From the NCBI RefSeq assembly GCF_042648145.1, contig NZ_JBHRWV010000007.1, forward strand, positions 1 through 64,000: a stretch of DNA of 64,000 nucleotides, read 5' to 3'. The notes beneath the pieces were generated by a model. The model was not told the origin of the DNA, searched no databases, and saw only the letters and a program-made list of their open reading frames with translations. Position numbers and translations under genes: made by a program. Positions 16,778-25,486 of the stretch are shown in pieces. Numbering within the stretch: position 1 is the stretch's first letter; every line of letters begins with the position of its first letter. The stretch comes from Salinicoccus sesuvii. GTDB taxonomy: Bacteria > Bacillota > Bacilli > Staphylococcales > Salinicoccaceae.

Positions 16778-18064
16778 TTAGGCATCCTTCCTTAGTGCTT
16801 CAAGGTCCTCCAGAAATCCGGGATAGGATATATCAATGGCTGACATGTCGTCTATCACGAGTAATCTATTGCTTATTATGGAGAATACAATCAGCATCAT
16901 AATGATTCGATGGTCATTATACCCTTTTACAGCCGTATTTTCCATAACATCGACCTGGCTTGGATGCACGGTAAAGCCATCCTCGTATTCTGTAAACTGT
17001 ACACCGAACTTGGACAGTTCATCGACGACCGCACGAATACGATCTGTCTCTTTAAAGCGCAATTCTTCAGCTCCGCGCACTGTACACTCTTCAGTGCTGT
17101 ATGCTGCCAAAAGTGCAAGTATAGGAATTTCATCAATCAGACGAGGAATGATATCTCCGGATATTTCAAACCCTTTCAGTTTGGGCGTGTATGCTGCATG
17201 GATTCTACCGAGCGCTTCTCCTGACTGAGATGTCTGCTCGACTGTCACGTTCGCCCCCATCATGTCAAGAACATCAAGAATACCAGAGCGAGTATGGTTT
17301 AAAGATACATTTTCGATTGTAATGCTCGAGTCTTTTTTCAAAACAGCGAGCACGATTGGAAAGGCTGCTGAAGAGATATCGCCTGGTACCGTGACATCTG
17401 AAGATTTTAATGCATTGCCACCCGTCAGTGTGATAACACCGTTTTTGGATGAAATATCAGCTCCAAACTGCTCAAGCATGATTTCGGTATGATTCCTAGA
17501 AGGTGATGGTTCATGTATGGTTGTTTCCCCTTTTGTAAAAAGAGACGCAAGCAGAATTGCACTCTTTACCTGTGCACTCGCAATCGGCATTGTGTATGTG
17601 ATAGGAAAAAGCGTGGTAGGTTTTATTTTAATTGGTGGGTATTTTTCATCTTTAAGCGCAATATCTGCGCCCATTTCAGCGAGTGGCTGTTGCACACGGT
17701 CCATTGGTCGTTTCGCGATTGATGCGTCCCCTTCTATTTTGGCAGCGAGACCGAGTCCTGAGATCAAGCCGGTAATTAGCCGTGTTGTAGTACCGGAATT
17801 ACCTGTGTAAAGTACATCCTCTGGTGTGTGTAGCGCGTCGTGTCCCGGCGAAGTGACTGTCCATTTTTCATCACTTTCCTCGATTTTTGCACCAAGCGCA
17901 CGCATACATTCCATGGTGCGCCGTGTGTCTTCGCTCTCAAGCGGTAGATGAATGTGTGTTGTTCCATTCGCGAGTGCGCCGAACATGAGAGCACGGTGTG
18001 TAATCGATTTATCCCCGGGAACTTTCAAAGTTCCACTGAAACTGCTATTTAGTAAGTGTTTCAT
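16778..18064 (-). CDS. aroA: 3-phosphoshikimate 1-carboxyvinyltransferase (EPSP synthase)
   Basis: A 428-residue sixth enzyme of the shikimate pathway, joining shikimate-3-phosphate and phosphoenolpyruvate. Signatures are 'PGDKSITHRALMFGAL' at residues 17-32, 'LYTGNSGTTTRL' near 84-95 and 'RFKETDRI' near 335. The Gly-Asn-Ser-Gly-Thr form (rather than Gly-Asn-Ala-Gly-Thr) suggests a class II-like enzyme. Its ATG overlaps the aroB stop (ATGA). It is part of aroC-aroB-aroA and supplies chorismate for menaquinone and aromatic amino acids. Confidence 0.96.
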   Translation of the reverse strand: MKHLLNSSFSGTLKVPGDKSITHRALMFGALANGTTHIHLPLESEDTRRTMECMRALGAKIEESDEKWTVTSPGHDALHTPEDVLYTGNSGTTTRLITGLISGLGLAAKIEGDASIAKRPMDRVQQPLAEMGADIALKDEKYPPIKIKPTTLFPITYTMPIASAQVKSAILLASLFTKGETTIHEPSPSRNHTEIMLEQFGADISSKNGVITLTGGNALKSSDVTVPGDISSAAFPIVLAVLKKDSSITIENVSLNHTRSGILDVLDMMGANVTVEQTSQSGEALGRIHAAYTPKLKGFEISGDIIPRLIDEIPILALLAAYSTEECTVRGAEELRFKETDRIRAVVDELSKFGVQFTEYEDGFTVHPSQVDVMENTAVKGYNDHRIIMMLIVFSIISNRLLVIDDMSAIDISYPGFLEDLEALRKDA

Positions 18065-19110
18065 AGACTCTCCTTTAATTGCTTGATATATTTTTCCAGT
18101 AGATCGTTGTCGATTTCAGTGAAGTAGCACTGGCCAAAATTTTTCATCAATACAAAGCCAATTGACCCTGAACTCTGGTTTTTCTTATCTTTTCCCATAA
18201 GCGTCATCATTTCGGTTTCATTGATGGTCTTGAGTTGGTCGAGCGGATAGCCATGTTGTTCAAAATAGTGTCTGAACAATTTAAGATCGAATATGTTCTG
18301 GCGCTCTTCCGCGTTAGAAGCATAGATCATGAAATAAAGACCGAGTACAATGGCGATTCCATGAGGCATCTTGTATTTATACTCTATCGCGTGTCCAAGT
18401 GTATGCCCTAAGTTTAGAAACTTTCTGATACCCGACTCCTTTTCATCATTCGTTACATAATGCATCTTAGTTTCTATGCCGCTAATGATGAATGGTTTTA
18501 GTGTATCGAGAGATATTTCATTTTTAGTAGCCTCCATCAACGCTTTAACGGTTTGTTCATCTTTAAGAAGAGCATGTTTAAATACTTCACCGAAACCACT
18601 CAGCAGTTCGTGGGGCGGCAATGTTTCAAGAAACGACAAATCGTAGATAACTGCTTTCGGACGATGAAAGGCACCAATTAGATTTTTGCCAAATGTACTG
18701 TTGATGGCAGTTTTTCCGCCTATTGAGGAGTCGTGCGCAAGTAGCGTTGTAGGCACTTGGATATAGTCTACGCCTCTTAGTACTGTTGCAGCAGCAAAAC
18801 CACCGGCATCTCCGACAGCTCCCCCACCAATCACAATGAGTAGGTCATTACGTTTTATTCCCCTCTCGAGTAGGGTTTCCGTAATACGCTTGAAGGCATC
18901 GAACGATTTCGATGCCTCTCCGCCTTCTAATATGATAGGGTTTTGAACAAATGAAAGAGTACTGTCTTGATACAGTGTGTAGACGTTTTGATCGACTATG
19001 AAGTGTACAGAGGTATACTGTGAGGTATACTGGGATATTTGATCTTCAAGAATGCCATAATCGACATAAATGGCGTAGTTGCCATCCATATAGTTGGTTC
19101 TGATCTCCAT
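18061..19110 (-). CDS. aroB: 3-dehydroquinate synthase
   Basis: A 349-residue NAD- and metal-dependent second enzyme of the shikimate pathway. The NAD loop 'VIGGGAVGDAGGFAAA' and 'VPTTLLAHDSSIGGKT' are clear, as are the metal-site histidines in 'GHTLGHAIEY'. The ATG at 19110 is preferred; a GTG four codons upstream would overlap the aroC stop. It lies directly between aroC and aroA. Confidence 0.95.
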   Translation of the reverse strand: MEIRTNYMDGNYAIYVDYGILEDQISQYTSQYTSVHFIVDQNVYTLYQDSTLSFVQNPIILEGGEASKSFDAFKRITETLLERGIKRNDLLIVIGGGAVGDAGGFAAATVLRGVDYIQVPTTLLAHDSSIGGKTAINSTFGKNLIGAFHRPKAVIYDLSFLETLPPHELLSGFGEVFKHALLKDEQTVKALMEATKNEISLDTLKPFIISGIETKMHYVTNDEKESGIRKFLNLGHTLGHAIEYKYKMPHGIAIVLGLYFMIYASNAEERQNIFDLKLFRHYFEQHGYPLDQLKTINETEMMTLMGKDKKNQSSGSIGFVLMKNFGQCYFTEIDNDLLEKYIKQLKESL

Positions 19111-19111
19111 A

Positions 19112-20278
19112 TTAATATTCACTCAATCTCTGTTTATACTGTGCAACTGCTGATTCAAGCTCTTGGAAGTCATCGTGAGGGAACTTGTCTAGAATAGCGT
19201 TTGCGATTTCGATGGCGACCATATGTTCACATACAACAGAAGCTGCAGGCACAGCACACGCATCGCTGCGTTCAATAGTCGCTTTGAAAGCTTCTTTAGT
19301 ATTGATATCTACACTGAAAAGTGGTTTATAAAGCGTCGGTATAGGTTTCATAACCGCTTTGACGATAATTGGCATTCCTGTCGTCATACCACCTTCAAAC
19401 CCACCGAGATTATTGGTACGTCGATAGTAACCTTGCGTTTCACTATATAGAATCTCATCCTGTACTTCAGACCCAGGTGTCTCACCCGCTCTGAAACCAA
19501 TACCGAATTCTACGCCTTTGAAAGCATTTATGCTGACGATGCTCCCAGCAATCTTAGCGTCGAGTTTTCGGTCGTAGTGAACATGACTGCCGAGACCAGG
19601 TATCGGATTTTCTACGATGACTTCAACGATGCCACCAATAGAATCTCCTTTTTTCTTTGCTGCATCAATTAATTCTTCAGCCGCTTTCGTCTTATCTTCT
19701 GAAACCATACGTACCGAAGATTGGTCAGGTCGGTTAGCACGTTCTTCAATGCTGTATTCTGCTTCGTCTTTCACTTCGCCAATTTGGTTGACCCGACTAA
19801 AAATCCGTATATCAAGCGCATGAAGTAGCTCTTTACAAAGTGCACCAACAGCAACGCGTGAAGCAGTTTCCCTTGCAGATGAACGTTCCAAGACGTTGCG
19901 CAGATCACGCACGTTGTATTTCATCCCACCGACTAGATCAGCATGACCTGGTCTTGGCTTCGTAATCACTCTTTTCATTGAAGCTTCTTCTTCTGCAGTC
20001 AATGGTTCGCTGCCCATGATTTTGCTCCAGTGTTTGAAATCATCGTTTGTAATTTCCAGCATAATGGGGCTGCCGAGTGTCTTGCCATGTCTCACACCAC
20101 TACCGAACTGGAAAGTATCCTTCTCTATCTGCATGCGACGGCCGCGTCCGTAGCCACCTTGTCTTTTCAGTAGTTCAGCAGTCATTCTCTCCTTGTCTAT
20201 TGGCAAATTTGCAGGGAAACCTTCAACGATGGCTGAAAGTTTTGGTCCATGCGATTCGCCTGCTGTCAAAAATCTCAT
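19112..20278 (-). CDS. aroC: Chorismate synthase
   Basis: A 388-residue FMN-dependent last enzyme of the shikimate pathway. The N-terminal 'TAGESHGPKLSAI', the 'RPGHADLVGG' loop and 'ERSSARETASRVA' are the three classical signatures. Full length. The start has an AAGGAGG ribosome-binding site. Chorismate made here is the precursor of the menaquinone used by the neighbouring hepS-menG-hepT products and QcrABC. Confidence 0.96.
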   Translation of the reverse strand: MRFLTAGESHGPKLSAIVEGFPANLPIDKERMTAELLKRQGGYGRGRRMQIEKDTFQFGSGVRHGKTLGSPIMLEITNDDFKHWSKIMGSEPLTAEEEASMKRVITKPRPGHADLVGGMKYNVRDLRNVLERSSARETASRVAVGALCKELLHALDIRIFSRVNQIGEVKDEAEYSIEERANRPDQSSVRMVSEDKTKAAEELIDAAKKKGDSIGGIVEVIVENPIPGLGSHVHYDRKLDAKIAGSIVSINAFKGVEFGIGFRAGETPGSEVQDEILYSETQGYYRRTNNLGGFEGGMTTGMPIIVKAVMKPIPTLYKPLFSVDINTKEAFKATIERSDACAVPAASVVCEHMVAIEIANAILDKFPHDDFQELESAVAQYKQRLSEY

Positions 20279-20309
20279 ATTAAATATCCTCCTTAATAAT
20301 TCACGATAC

Positions 20310-20338
20310 TAAAAAAAGCTGAGTACTTTACCCAGCTT
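20310..20338 (-). terminator. Intrinsic terminator after ndk
   Basis: Minus-strand stem AAGCTGGGTA/TACTCAGCTT (one G-T pair, 3-nt loop) followed by seven T residues. It lies 14 bp after ndk and just before the aroC ribosome-binding site, with no promoter visible between. Confidence 0.8.
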
Positions 20339-20352
20339 CTGCCCTTTTTACT

Positions 20353-20799
20353 CTAATAGATCCATGCACTGTTGGATAGCTTGTAGTCAAGAATTTCATT
20401 TTCATCAAAGAAAAGTGAGATTTCTCGTTCAGCACTTTCTTTTGAATCAGAACCATGAATGATATTCTTTCCGACCGTTAATCCATAGTCTCCGCGGATG
20501 GTTCCAGGAGCTGCTTGCTGGGGGTTGGTTGAACCTACAATAAGACGTGCTGTATCAATAGCATTCTCACCTTCTAGTACCATTGCGAACACTGGACCAG
20601 AAGTGATGAAGTCTACAAGTTCACCAAAGAATGGTTTCTCCTCATGTTCTTGATAATGAGTTTTGGCAAGTTCCTCAGATACCTGCATCAGCTTGGCACC
20701 GGCGATTCTAAAACCTTTGTTTTCTAGACGCCCTACAATGTCACCTACGAGATTTCTTTGAACACCATCAGGCTTGATCATTAGAAAAGTCTTTTCCAT
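20353..20799 (-). CDS. ndk: Nucleoside diphosphate kinase
   Basis: A 148-residue enzyme that balances nucleoside triphosphates by phosphate transfer through a histidine intermediate. The active-site His lies in 'GKNIIHGSDSKESAEREI' near residue 114. 'MIKPDGVQRNLVGDI' at the N-terminus is the family signature. The start has a good AAAGGAG ribosome-binding site and its own promoter. The hepT-ndk-aroC order is as in Bacillus. Confidence 0.96.
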   Translation of the reverse strand: MEKTFLMIKPDGVQRNLVGDIVGRLENKGFRIAGAKLMQVSEELAKTHYQEHEEKPFFGELVDFITSGPVFAMVLEGENAIDTARLIVGSTNPQQAAPGTIRGDYGLTVGKNIIHGSDSKESAEREISLFFDENEILDYKLSNSAWIY

Positions 20800-20836
20800 T
20801 TCTGAATTCTCCTTTAGTTGAAATCCAATCCATATT

Positions 20837-20866
20837 ATTTTAACACTATCATTTCTGATTTTTCAA
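20837..20866 (-). promoter_or_regulatory. Sigma-A-type promoter for ndk
   Basis: Minus strand TTGAAA (20861-20866), 18-bp spacer, TAAAAT (20837-20842), 37 bp before the ndk start and directly after hepT. Confidence 0.65.
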
Positions 20867-20867
20867 T

Positions 20868-21821
20868 TTAATTCAGACGATTCGATAGTTTTTCTGCGAT
20901 TTCCATCAAGTACCCTCGGATCGGCTCATCTATATCTGCAATTGCCGACCTTGCCTTATCTATATATACGTTGCTGATAGCGATGGAACGGTCGATTGCG
21001 TCTGATGCAAGTATATCTTCAATCAGCTCATCGAGTTGCTCTCTGCTTCCATCGAATGCATTTAGTTTCCTGCTGAAATTCTGACTTTCGTCTCTCAGCA
21101 TAAGCACCGGCAATGTGTAATGGCCGTTCTGAAGGTCTGAGAACTTAGGTTTACCGAGTGATTTTTCGCTTCCTATGAAGTCGAGGCAATCATCAATAAT
21201 TTGAAAACTCATTCCAATGTGATAGCCATATATAAGCAAGGCGTCTAAAATGCGCTGCTCAACATTTGATGCGTATGCGCCCATTTTAATACTTAGCTCA
21301 ATCAACAGCGCGGTTTTCCTATATATTTTGGTGTAATAGTCATCGAGTGTTTGGTGAGTATCGAACTGATGATCCAGTTGAAATATCTCTCCATCTACTA
21401 TATCCCTGATGGCTTTAGAGAAAGCCTCGTGGAGCGCCTTGTGTTTTATTGTACTGACAATTGAGAGAGAGGTAGACAAAAGATAGTTCCCGGTATTGAT
21501 GGCTTGTAAGTACCCATGTTCGTAATAGACTGTCGATCTGCCACGTCGCAGCCTGCTGTTGTCGATAATATCATCATGCACCAGCGTTGCCATGTGAATC
21601 AATTCGAGACTCGCACTCGCTTTTAATACATCCTGATATTTTTCGGGATCACCCAGCCTGCCGACAAGGAGCGTGAATGTTGGGCGAATCTTTTTACCGC
21701 CAGATTTGAAAAGTTCATAACTTTTGGAATTTACAAGAATCTCATTAGGATCAAGATTTTCCTTTATGATCTCTCCGACTGCTTCAAAGTCTGAAGCGAG
21801 GTACTGTTTTGCTGTTTTCAA
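20868..21821 (-). CDS. hepT: Heptaprenyl diphosphate synthase, catalytic component II
   Basis: A 317-residue trans-polyprenyl synthase that makes the isoprenoid side chain of menaquinone-7 with HepS. The first Asp-rich motif is 'DDIIDNSRLRRG' and the second 'DDCLDF'. The start is a TTG at 21821 that overlaps the menG stop (TTGA), with AGGTGG seven bases upstream. The hepS-menG-hepT order is a conserved menaquinone cluster. Confidence 0.94.
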   Translation of the reverse strand: MKTAKQYLASDFEAVGEIIKENLDPNEILVNSKSYELFKSGGKKIRPTFTLLVGRLGDPEKYQDVLKASASLELIHMATLVHDDIIDNSRLRRGRSTVYYEHGYLQAINTGNYLLSTSLSIVSTIKHKALHEAFSKAIRDIVDGEIFQLDHQFDTHQTLDDYYTKIYRKTALLIELSIKMGAYASNVEQRILDALLIYGYHIGMSFQIIDDCLDFIGSEKSLGKPKFSDLQNGHYTLPVLMLRDESQNFSRKLNAFDGSREQLDELIEDILASDAIDRSIAISNVYIDKARSAIADIDEPIRGYLMEIAEKLSNRLN

Positions 21822-22528
21822 TTGAAATCCACCTGTTCGAGCGGTCTGTATCCAATATGTGTGGCAGCAGTACCGAAAGTGTGAGAGATAACCTTAATAT
21901 TGGTAAATCCACAGTCGGACATCATAAATTTGAGTGCGTCCTTGGAAAGGAACGAACTCGTGGATTCATATAGCCATTCATACTCCTTGGAACGATCAGC
22001 GATCAGACCGCCTAGCTTCGGCATGATTGTACCAAAGTAGAAATCAAAGCCTTGGCCGACGAATTTATTCTCTGGAACAGATGTTTCAAGAACGACAAGA
22101 GTACCACCCGGTTTCAATACTCTATAGAATTCTTCAATTGCCTTATTGTAATCAGGAAGATTTCTCAATCCGAAACCGATGGTTACATAGTCGAATGAAC
22201 CATCGTCAAACGGTAATGACATTGCATTGCCCTGAAGCAACTCAATATTATCGTGAGTAGTCGTCTTTTCTTCAGCTACTTCCAGCATCTTCTCACTAAA
22301 ATCGATACCAATAACTTCTGCAGTCGGGGCCTTTTCTGAAAGCTGGATAGTCCAATCCCCAGTACCACAACATACATCAAGTACAGACTGACCGTCTTTA
22401 ACAAACATTTCCTTCATTGTTCGTTTGCGCCACATATTGTGCTGATTCAAACTGATAATGTCATTCATACGATCATAGTCTGATGATATAGAATTAAATA
22501 TGTTTTGAACTTTTGTCTCTTTGTCCAT
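21818..22528 (-). CDS. menG: Demethylmenaquinone methyltransferase
   Basis: A 236-residue SAM-dependent methyltransferase of the UbiE/MenG family, carrying out the last step of menaquinone synthesis. The SAM loop 'VLDVCCGTGDWTIQL' near residue 49 and 'VTIGFGLRNLPD' are diagnostic. It lies between hepS and hepT, which provide the prenyl tail. The 3' end overlaps hepT. Confidence 0.95.
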   Translation of the reverse strand: MDKETKVQNIFNSISSDYDRMNDIISLNQHNMWRKRTMKEMFVKDGQSVLDVCCGTGDWTIQLSEKAPTAEVIGIDFSEKMLEVAEEKTTTHDNIELLQGNAMSLPFDDGSFDYVTIGFGLRNLPDYNKAIEEFYRVLKPGGTLVVLETSVPENKFVGQGFDFYFGTIMPKLGGLIADRSKEYEWLYESTSSFLSKDALKFMMSDCGFTNIKVISHTFGTAATHIGYRPLEQVDFN

Positions 22529-22539
22529 TCAACTCACCT

Positions 22540-23034
22540 TTACTTTTGGTTTATGTATGGAAGTGAAGTGATATCTAGGTTGTTCATGCTTGCCTCTATG
22601 ACCTTATCCAAACGGCTATCAATATATCCATTCGAGATGAGATAGCGCATCGGACCGTAAAGTAGCCATTCCATCTCCTGTGAACGGAGCATTCTATCGC
22701 CCATAGCCAACTCTGATTTTCGAGAATTAAGCGATTTCGACATCTCCATCATATCACGTAGCACTTCATATTCTTCGTGCTCAGAGAGCATCATATAGAA
22801 TTTACTAAAGAGGTAGTCGCCTGCAAGCACATGCAATTCCCGATCAGCATCTTCAGGTATCCGATCCAAAAGATTGAGAGCGGTATTGAAGAGCAGCACT
22901 GCCTGATTGACGTGAGGGCTATTTAGGATGTGGGCCTCTTCCGAGAAAAATTCAAAGAAGGGATCATTATGTATATCGAGGATCCATGAGTTGGGACCGA
23001 GGTCGGATTCAAGTTCTTTCCTGAGCGCATTCAT
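22540..23034 (-). CDS. hepS: Heptaprenyl diphosphate synthase component I
   Basis: A 164-residue all-helical protein matching the small non-catalytic HepS subunit. The stretch 'HVLAGDYLFSKFYMMLSEH' corresponds to the conserved 'LAGDYL..KYY' motif. The ATG at 23034 is favoured by an AAGGTGA ribosome-binding site; a GTG four codons upstream is less likely. The gene is divergent in sequence in this family, and the position before menG and hepT supports the call. Confidence 0.85.
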   Translation of the reverse strand: MNALRKELESDLGPNSWILDIHNDPFFEFFSEEAHILNSPHVNQAVLLFNTALNLLDRIPEDADRELHVLAGDYLFSKFYMMLSEHEEYEVLRDMMEMSKSLNSRKSELAMGDRMLRSQEMEWLLYGPMRYLISNGYIDSRLDKVIEASMNNLDITSLPYINQK

Positions 23035-23060
23035 GACAAATATCACCTTATAAATTAATA

Positions 23061-23083
23061 GACCTAACCATTACGTTAGGCCT
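23061..23083 (-). terminator. Hairpin after hup, probable terminator
   Basis: Minus-strand stem GCCTAAC/GTTAGGT with a 6-nt loop just after the hup stop, followed by a weak T-rich stretch (CTATTAATTT). It separates hup from hepS. Confidence 0.55.
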
Positions 23084-23094
23084 AAATAATTGAA

Positions 23095-23367
23095 TTATTT
23101 TACTGCATCTTTAAGTGCTTTTCCTGCTTTGAATGCAGGAACTTTTGATGCTGAGATTTCAATTTCTTCTCCTGATTGTGGATTACGTCCTTTTCTTGCT
23201 GAACGCTCACGCACTTCAAAGTTACCGAAACCGATAAGCTGTACTTTCTCACCATTTTTCAGTGATTCTTGAATAGTGTCAAATACTGCATCAACAGCAG
23301 CACCTGCTTCTTTTTTAGTAAGGTCAGCATGATCACTGACAGCATTGATCAAATCTGTTTTGTTCAT
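23095..23367 (-). CDS. hup: DNA-binding protein HU
   Basis: A 90-residue histone-like protein that bends and compacts DNA. 'MNKTDLINAVSDHADL' opens it, and the DNA-binding arm has 'RKGRNPQSGEEIEI'. The ATG at 23367 has a GGAGG eight bases upstream. The gene stands alone between a terminator and a large palindrome (23390-23417) that covers a likely -10 element. The hup-hepS-menG-hepT order matches Bacillus. Confidence 0.96.
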   Translation of the reverse strand: MNKTDLINAVSDHADLTKKEAGAAVDAVFDTIQESLKNGEKVQLIGFGNFEVRERSARKGRNPQSGEEIEISASKVPAFKAGKALKDAVK

Positions 23368-23389
23368 CAGATCCACCTCCTTATATGAC

Positions 23390-23417
23390 TATAATGATAA
23401 CAACGATTATCATTATA
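23390..23417. promoter_or_regulatory. 28-bp palindrome in the hup promoter region, candidate operator
   Basis: Perfect 11-bp inverted repeat (arms 23390-23400 and 23407-23417) around a 6-bp centre. On the minus strand it begins with TATAAT, which can serve as a -10 element. The half-site TGATAA/TTATCA resembles Fur-family sites, but the spacing is three bases longer than the Fur consensus. No T-run follows, so it is not a terminator. Confidence 0.55.
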
Positions 23418-23486
23418 TTTTGACTTTAACACAGTGAATGTAGCACTGCAACGGATTTAGCCGCTTTAACGCTAAAAACCCCCGTT

Positions 23487-24209
23487 TTAATCGCTTTTGT
23501 GGCGGTTCGTCATGAATATTGGCATGTTTTCCTCATCTACGGTAATTTCAGGAGAATAGATTGGCACTATGGGCGTATATTCGTAAAGGACATGTCTGAC
23601 ATCTTCACCCGTTTCGAATTCTAGACCATTCTCTTCAATGATTTTACCGATGTCCTCTCGATAGTCCACGATGAACTCCTGTCCACCATTGTAGTATACG
23701 TTCAAAGTAGAACTAGTATAGGGACTCGTAACAGTTGGGTTTTCATCAAACTTGTAGAAGTTTAGATCCAATGGATAGACGTTTGGACCAATGGGTTCCC
23801 CAAGCTGTACGCTCTCCCCGAATGCATTCAGACGAATGGTAAGCGACCTGACCTCATCTGTGATTCTCAGGTCTGCGAGTTTCACTTTCGGATCATCTTC
23901 CGCATCGACAATGACATACTGATAGTTGCCTCCAGATTCATAGGCATTGTCTGGCCGCTGTTCAAGGTAGTTTGGTATCAATGCTGTAAAATCAATCTGG
24001 TATTCGAGATATTCTCGCTGCCCTTCCAGTGTTCTGATCGGCAGTAATCCATCGGAATCTTCCCTGTACTCATCTACAGCGTTCTGCACCATCTCTATCT
24101 GCATATCGCGAGGAATTTGGTTACCTGCTCTATTTGACTCCGGATAAAGACACCCGGAGAGGACTATGCAGCCTACAATCACGCTCAGCAAGAATCTAAA
24201 GCTACGCAT
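23487..24209 (-). CDS. yphF: YphF-like lipoprotein
   Basis: A 240-residue predicted lipoprotein. The signal peptide ends in 'CIVLSGC', a lipobox with the lipidated Cys at about residue 20. The rest is hydrophilic and would be anchored on the outer face of the membrane. It follows yphE with an 8-bp overlap, and gpsA-yphE-yphF is the Bacillus order. The ATG at 24209 has GGAGG eight bases upstream. Function unknown. Confidence 0.82.
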   Translation of the reverse strand: MRSFRFLLSVIVGCIVLSGCLYPESNRAGNQIPRDMQIEMVQNAVDEYREDSDGLLPIRTLEGQREYLEYQIDFTALIPNYLEQRPDNAYESGGNYQYVIVDAEDDPKVKLADLRITDEVRSLTIRLNAFGESVQLGEPIGPNVYPLDLNFYKFDENPTVTSPYTSSTLNVYYNGGQEFIVDYREDIGKIIEENGLEFETGEDVRHVLYEYTPIVPIYSPEITVDEENMPIFMTNRHKSD

Positions 24210-24408
24210 GGCTGCTGCCTCCAAGCACCGGTATCATGAGCAGAAAGGAAAATATCAAAAGGGCCCACGCGACAATAGAAACTATGATACTTATCGGGCG
24301 GGAAGAAATTTTATAGCGTGCAACATATATTAGTACAGCTGCAAGCGCCATTGCTCCCAATGAGTAGAACGAAATCCACATCAAATTCATTCTTGAAATA
24401 TCAAACAT
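24202..24408 (-). CDS. yphE: DUF2768 small membrane protein (YphE-like)
   Basis: A 68-residue protein with two hydrophobic helices (about residues 8-28 and 37-60) separated by a short basic loop 'RYKISSRP'. It matches the YphE/DUF2768 family by length, topology and place between gpsA and yphF. Function is unknown. Confidence 0.8.
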   Translation of the reverse strand: MFDISRMNLMWISFYSLGAMALAAVLIYVARYKISSRPISIIVSIVAWALLIFSFLLMIPVLGGSSHA

Positions 24409-24427
24409 CTTATCACTCTCTAGTCCA

Positions 24428-25471
24428 TTATTTGTATTGTTGCTGCAGCACTTCTTTCAAATCATCAGTTTCCCCGGTCTTCTCACGCATCATTAATGCA
24501 TAGAAGGCTTCCTCCTGACTGATATCTTCAAATAGATATTTATACAGCACTTCGGTGATGGGCATCTCGACTTTGTATTGTGTTGCTAGTTCATAGGCAG
24601 CTCGTGTCGTATTAACGCCCTCAACGACCATGCCCATCTCTTTTTGGGCCTCTTCTACACTTCTGCCTTCAGCTAGCATAATACCGCAACGGTAATTTCT
24701 AGAATGCATGCTCGTAGCTGTAACGATTAGATCCCCCATACCCGTGAGTCCGAGGAATGTCAACGGGTCAGCGCCCATGCGTGTGCCGAGCCTTGCAATT
24801 TCTTGTAGCCCGCGCGTAATGATCGCAGCCTTTGCATTGTCTCCAAAATTGAGTCCATGAAGAACGCCAATCGCCAAAGCAATAATATTCTTAAGTGCGC
24901 CGCCAATCTCCACTCCAGTCATATCATCATTATGGTATACACGGAAATATTGGTTCATGAAAACATCTTGTATGATTTTTGCGCCATCCGGTCCCACAGA
25001 AGCTGCACTAACAGTCGTCGGTGCCTTTCTAGCGACTTCTTCGGCATGGCTTGGGCCACTAAGTACGCAGATGTCCTTTACAGTCTCTTCATTTGTTTCT
25101 TCTGAGATGATTTCGGAAACTCTCAGGTGACTATCTAATTCGAGCCCTTTGGCAACATGGACCAACAGCACCTTTTTACCCATCACCTTCAGATGCTGAT
25201 GGAGTTCTTGGGTGACCTTTCTCATGGCTTTAACAGGAACAGCGAGAACAACCACTTCAGCGTGCTGGATGCTATCTTCCATCGAGGATACGGCCTTCAC
25301 AGATTCAGGAATAAAAACATCTTTCAAATAGCTGTTATTTGTATGCTGAGTATTAATTTCGTCCACAACTGCTTTGTTCCTGCCATAAATATGCACATCG
25401 TGACCATTATCGACAAGCACCATCGCCAGGCTGGTGCCAAAACTGCCTGTGCCGATCACTGAAATTTTCAT
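24428..25471 (-). CDS. gpsA: Glycerol-3-phosphate dehydrogenase [NAD(P)+]
   Basis: A 347-residue enzyme that makes sn-glycerol-3-phosphate for phospholipids. The nucleotide loop 'GTGSFGTSLAMVL' is at the N-terminus. The catalytic Lys lies in 'VEIGGALKNIIALAIG'. Full family length. It follows der by 15 bp; der-gpsA is conserved in Bacillus and Staphylococcus. plsC, another phospholipid gene, is 3 kb upstream. Confidence 0.96.
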   Translation of the reverse strand: MKISVIGTGSFGTSLAMVLVDNGHDVHIYGRNKAVVDEINTQHTNNSYLKDVFIPESVKAVSSMEDSIQHAEVVVLAVPVKAMRKVTQELHQHLKVMGKKVLLVHVAKGLELDSHLRVSEIISEETNEETVKDICVLSGPSHAEEVARKAPTTVSAASVGPDGAKIIQDVFMNQYFRVYHNDDMTGVEIGGALKNIIALAIGVLHGLNFGDNAKAAIITRGLQEIARLGTRMGADPLTFLGLTGMGDLIVTATSMHSRNYRCGIMLAEGRSVEEAQKEMGMVVEGVNTTRAAYELATQYKVEMPITEVLYKYLFEDISQEEAFYALMMREKTGETDDLKEVLQQQYK

Positions 25472-25486
25472 AAGGACTGTACCCTC

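Noticed and set aside
23418..23486. Terminator after yphF
   Set aside because: Short GC stretches are present, but no stem longer than five pairs with a T-run could be drawn.
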